NCBI GenBank assembly: GCA_015231395.1 | Contig: JADGBP010000025.1 | Span: 1 to 7,115 of the forward strand | DNA length: 7,115 bases | From: Desulfamplus sp. | GTDB taxonomy: Bacteria; Desulfobacterota; Desulfobacteria; Desulfobacterales; Desulfobacteraceae | Direction: 5' to 3' | Shown: positions 5,026 to 7,115 of the stretch, one piece after another | How the letters are laid out: every line of letters starts with the position of its first letter | How positions within the stretch are numbered: the first letter of the stretch is position 1 | The notes under the pieces: model-generated | What the model saw: the letters and a program-made list of their open reading frames with translations, nothing else | Databases searched by the model: none | What the model was told of the DNA's origin: nothing | Program-made: the position numbers and the translations under genes

Positions 5026-6945
5026 ATGGGCAAGATAATAGGCATTGATCTGGGTACTACAAACTCTTGTGTGGCTGTGATGGACGGAGGAGAACCAAAA
5101 GTAATAACAAATGCAGAAGGCGGGCGCACCACACCATCTGTTGTAGCACTCACTGAAGGTGGAGACAGACTGGTTGGTCAGACCGCAAAACGACAGGCCA
5201 TCACAAACCCTGAAAATACAGTTTTCGGCGTAAAGAGACTTATTGGAAGAAAATACAGCTCAAAGGAGATTCAGTCAGATATAAGTGTTCTTCCATTCAA
5301 GATTGAAGCTGCTTCCAATGGAGATACCCGCATTAACCTTCGCGGAAAGCAACACAGTCCTTCTGAAATATCTTCATTCATTCTGGCAAATATCAAAAAA
5401 ACAGCAGAGGACTATCTCGGAGAACCTGTGACAGCAGCTGTTATTACAGTTCCCGCCTATTTTAATGACAGTCAGCGTCAGGCAACCAAGGATGCCGGTA
5501 AAATCGCGGGTCTTGAAGTCAAAAGAATCATCAACGAGCCGACAGCCGCTTCCCTTGCCTATGGTCTGGATAAAAAAGGTGATGAAAAAATCGCTGTATT
5601 TGACCTTGGCGGAGGCACATTCGATGTCTCCATTCTTGAAATTGGAGACGGGGTATTTGAGGTAAAATCCACAAATGGAGATACTCATCTTGGAGGTGAG
5701 GATTTTGATTTAAGAATAATTGACTATATTGCCGACGAGTTCAGAAAAGATCAGGGGATTGATGTAAGAAAAGACAAAATGGCCCTTCAGCGACTCAAGG
5801 AAGCTGCTGAAAAAGCCAAAATGGAGCTTTCAACCGCTGTAGAGACAGATGTCAACCTTCCATTTATAACAGCAGACGCAAGCGGCCCCAAACATCTGAA
5901 CGTCAAACTTACCAGAGCAAAACTTGAGTCACTTGTTGCTGACCTGCTGGATAATTTGACCAAGCCATGCCTGAATGCAATTAAAGATTCCGGGCTGAGT
6001 GTCAATGAAATCAACGAAGTGGTGCTGGTTGGTGGCATGACCCGTATGCCTGCTGTACAGCAACGGGTGGAAAAAATATTTGGCAAAAAACCCCACCGAG
6101 GAGTCAATCCTGACGAGGTTGTTGCCATGGGAGCAGCTATTCAGGCCGGTGTTCTCCAGGGTGATGTCAATGATGTACTTCTTCTTGATGTAACTCCGCT
6201 CTCTCTTGGTATTGAAACTCTTGGTGGCGTAATGACAAAGCTTATTGAGAAAAATACCACCATTCCAACCAAAAAGAGTCAGGTATTTTCAACCGCTGCG
6301 GATAACCAACCAGCAGTATCCATTCATGTTCTGCAGGGTGAAAGAGAGATGGCAGCAGGAAACAAAACCCTTGGACAATTTGAGCTGTCTGAAATTCCAT
6401 CTGCACCACGCGGTATTCCCCAGATTGAAGTGACCTTTGACATTGACGCAAATGGTATTGTTCATGTTTCTGCCAAAGATAAAGCCACGGGAAAAGAGCA
6501 GTCAATCCGCATAACCGCAGCAAGCGGACTTTCCGATGAAGAGATAAAGAGAATGGTTCGTGACGCTGAACTCCATGCAGATGAAGACCGAAAGAAAAGA
6601 GAGCTTGTGGACACAAAAAATTCAGCAGAATCCCTGATCAATCAGAGTGAAAAGACGCTCAAAGAGCACGGTGACAAGGTTGACGATGCCACAAAAAACA
6701 AGATTCAAGATGCTCTTGCAGAACTCAAGCGTGCCAAAGATGGTGATGATACTGAGGCGATCAAACAAAAAATTGAGGCTTTAACTCAGGTATCACACAA
6801 ACTTGCAGAAGCAATGTATCAGCAGGCTGCCCAAGATACTGGAGATCATAATACTGGTGGTGGTCCTGCAGGCGGACAATCTGGCAGTGCCCATAAAGAA
6901 GACGATGTTGTTGATGCTGATTTTGAAGAGGTCAGTAAAAAATAA
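5026..6945 (+). CDS. dnaK: molecular chaperone DnaK (Hsp70)
   Basis: DnaK binds exposed hydrophobic segments of client proteins in an ATP-driven cycle with DnaJ and GrpE in the cytoplasm. The 639 residues match the usual length (638 in E. coli). The ATPase domain shows IDLGTTNS (7-14), catalytic K70 in FGVKRLIG, E171 in NEPTAAS, the phosphate loop FDLGGGTFD (192-200; T198 corresponds to the E. coli autophosphorylation threonine), and [11 protein letters not shown] (332-342). The interdomain linker is DVLLLDVTP (383-391), followed by the substrate-binding beta domain to about 500 and the helical lid to about 600. A Gly-rich tail then leads to the terminal [10 protein letters not shown], equivalent to the EEVKDKK motif. 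C15, the conserved redox-sensitive cysteine, is present. The gene follows grpE on the same strand; dnaJ is not next, since a strong terminator closes the unit at 7074-7113. Nothing in it is unusual. Confidence 0.98.
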   Translation: MGKIIGIDLGTTNSCVAVMDGGEPKVITNAEGGRTTPSVVALTEGGDRLVGQTAKRQAITNPENTVFGVKRLIGRKYSSKEIQSDISVLPFKIEAASNGDTRINLRGKQHSPSEISSFILANIKKTAEDYLGEPVTAAVITVPAYFNDSQRQATKDAGKIAGLEVKRIINEPTAASLAYGLDKKGDEKIAVFDLGGGTFDVSILEIGDGVFEVKSTNGDTHLGGEDFDLRIIDYIADEFRKDQGIDVRKDKMALQRLKEAAEKAKMELSTAVETDVNLPFITADASGPKHLNVKLTRAKLESLVADLLDNLTKPCLNAIKDSGLSVNEINEVVLVGGMTRMPAVQQRVEKIFGKKPHRGVNPDEVVAMGAAIQAGVLQGDVNDVLLLDVTPLSLGIETLGGVMTKLIEKNTTIPTKKSQVFSTAADNQPAVSIHVLQGEREMAAGNKTLGQFELSEIPSAPRGIPQIEVTFDIDANGIVHVSAKDKATGKEQSIRITAASGLSDEEIKRMVRDAELHADEDRKKRELVDTKNSAESLINQSEKTLKEHGDKVDDATKNKIQDALAELKRAKDGDDTEAIKQKIEALTQVSHKLAEAMYQQAAQDTGDHNTGGGPAGGQSGSAHKEDDVVDADFEEVSKK

Positions 6946-6951
6946 AAACAG

Positions 6952-6968
6952 AGACTCGTTTAGAGTCT
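6952..6968 (+). other. small hairpin just after dnaK
   Basis: AGACTC (6952-6957) and GAGTCT (6963-6968) form a 6-bp stem with loop GTTTA, seven bases after the dnaK stop. There is no following T-run, so it is not an intrinsic terminator; it could be an mRNA-end or processing structure. Confidence 0.4.
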
Positions 6969-6997
6969 ATAAAAATTCGTTTAGAGCATTTTTAAAA
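6956..6997. repeat. partial 21-base direct repeat downstream of dnaK
   Basis: TCGTTTAGAG occurs at 6956-6965 and again at 6977-6986, exactly 21 bases apart. The full 21-base units agree at about 15 positions. The complementary TAAACGA also occurs inverted at 7033-7039. Confidence 0.5.
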
Positions 6998-7020
6998 TTT
7001 TACATGTTCTAAACCGGAAT
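6975..7020 (+). other. long imperfect hairpin in the dnaK 3' region
   Basis: GTTTAGAGCAT (6979-6989) pairs with ATGTTCTAAAC (7004-7014) over 11 positions including one G-U pair. Four more outer pairs, ATTC (6975-6978) with GAAT (7017-7020), follow across a two-base bulge. The loop is 14 bases and AT-rich. It may protect the 3' end or act as a weak terminator. Confidence 0.4.
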
Positions 7021-7036
7021 CTTAAAGAATCTTAAA
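7017..7036. repeat. 10-base perfect tandem repeat
   Basis: GAATCTTAAA is present at 7017-7026 and 7027-7036. It resembles the 10-base tandem unit in the grpE-dnaK spacer (GAATCATTAA), agreeing at 8 of 10 positions. Confidence 0.7.
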
Positions 7037-7073
7037 CGAGAATTATCTTGAAATAAAACTTTTTTGAAATATA

Positions 7074-7113
7074 ATCCCGCTGTGTTCTATACTGCACAGC
7101 GGGATTTTTTTTT
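7074..7113 (+). terminator. intrinsic terminator of the grpE-dnaK unit
   Basis: ATCCCGCTGTG (7074-7084) and CACAGCGGGAT (7095-7105) form a perfect 11-bp GC-rich stem with a 10-base loop, followed directly by an unbroken T-run to 7113. The other strand lacks an equally good T-run, so it mainly stops plus-strand transcription. It separates dnaK from whatever lies downstream. Confidence 0.93.
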
Positions 7114-7115
7114 AA

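Noticed and set aside
6803..7012. A 69-codon plus-strand frame running past the end of dnaK
   Set aside because: It is out of frame with dnaK, begins inside it, has no ribosome binding site and runs through the hairpin region.

Overview
The window looks like chromosomal sequence from an AT-leaning, anaerobe-type proteobacterium. A sulfate reducer or relative in the Desulfobacterota (former Deltaproteobacteria) is my best guess. This rests on the style of the DnaK and thiolase proteins and on the FadN-type order of the beta-oxidation fusion. It is an inference, not a proven placement.

Layout. Positions 2-3606 hold a two-gene operon on the minus strand. The first gene (1198-3606) is a bifunctional 3-hydroxyacyl-CoA dehydrogenase/enoyl-CoA hydratase with the dehydrogenase half at the N-terminus. 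It is followed after 17 bases by a complete acyl-CoA thiolase (2-1180). Together they supply the last three reactions of the fatty-acid beta-oxidation spiral: hydration, NAD-linked oxidation and thiolytic cleavage. Both have their catalytic residues.

Positions 3607-4046 form a 440-base AT-rich divergent control region. On the fad side it holds a strong-looking promoter: an UP-element-like A/T block, TTGACA, and a GTTAAT -10. A palindrome resembling the Bacillus FadR operator lies over the expected start of transcription. On the grpE side there are two separate 21-base tandem duplications. One of them carries the probable grpE -35 hexamer and a CRP-like dyad.

Positions 4047-6945 hold grpE and dnaK on the plus strand, the nucleotide-exchange factor and the Hsp70 chaperone. 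hrcA is not upstream and dnaJ is not directly downstream. GrpE is unusually long (295 residues) because of a hydrophilic N-terminal extension built from degenerate seven-residue repeats, plus a second hydrophilic insert. DnaK is ordinary and complete. The tail (6946-7115) has two hairpins, short tandem repeats and a textbook intrinsic terminator.

The main unexplained pattern is that short tandem duplications of about 21 or 10 bases recur in all the longer non-coding gaps between 3.8 and 7.04 kb and also inside the 5' part of grpE. I see no mobile element, CRISPR array, tRNA or rRNA, and no clear novel multi-gene system. The core genes are housekeeping; the interest lies in the control regions and in the GrpE extension.
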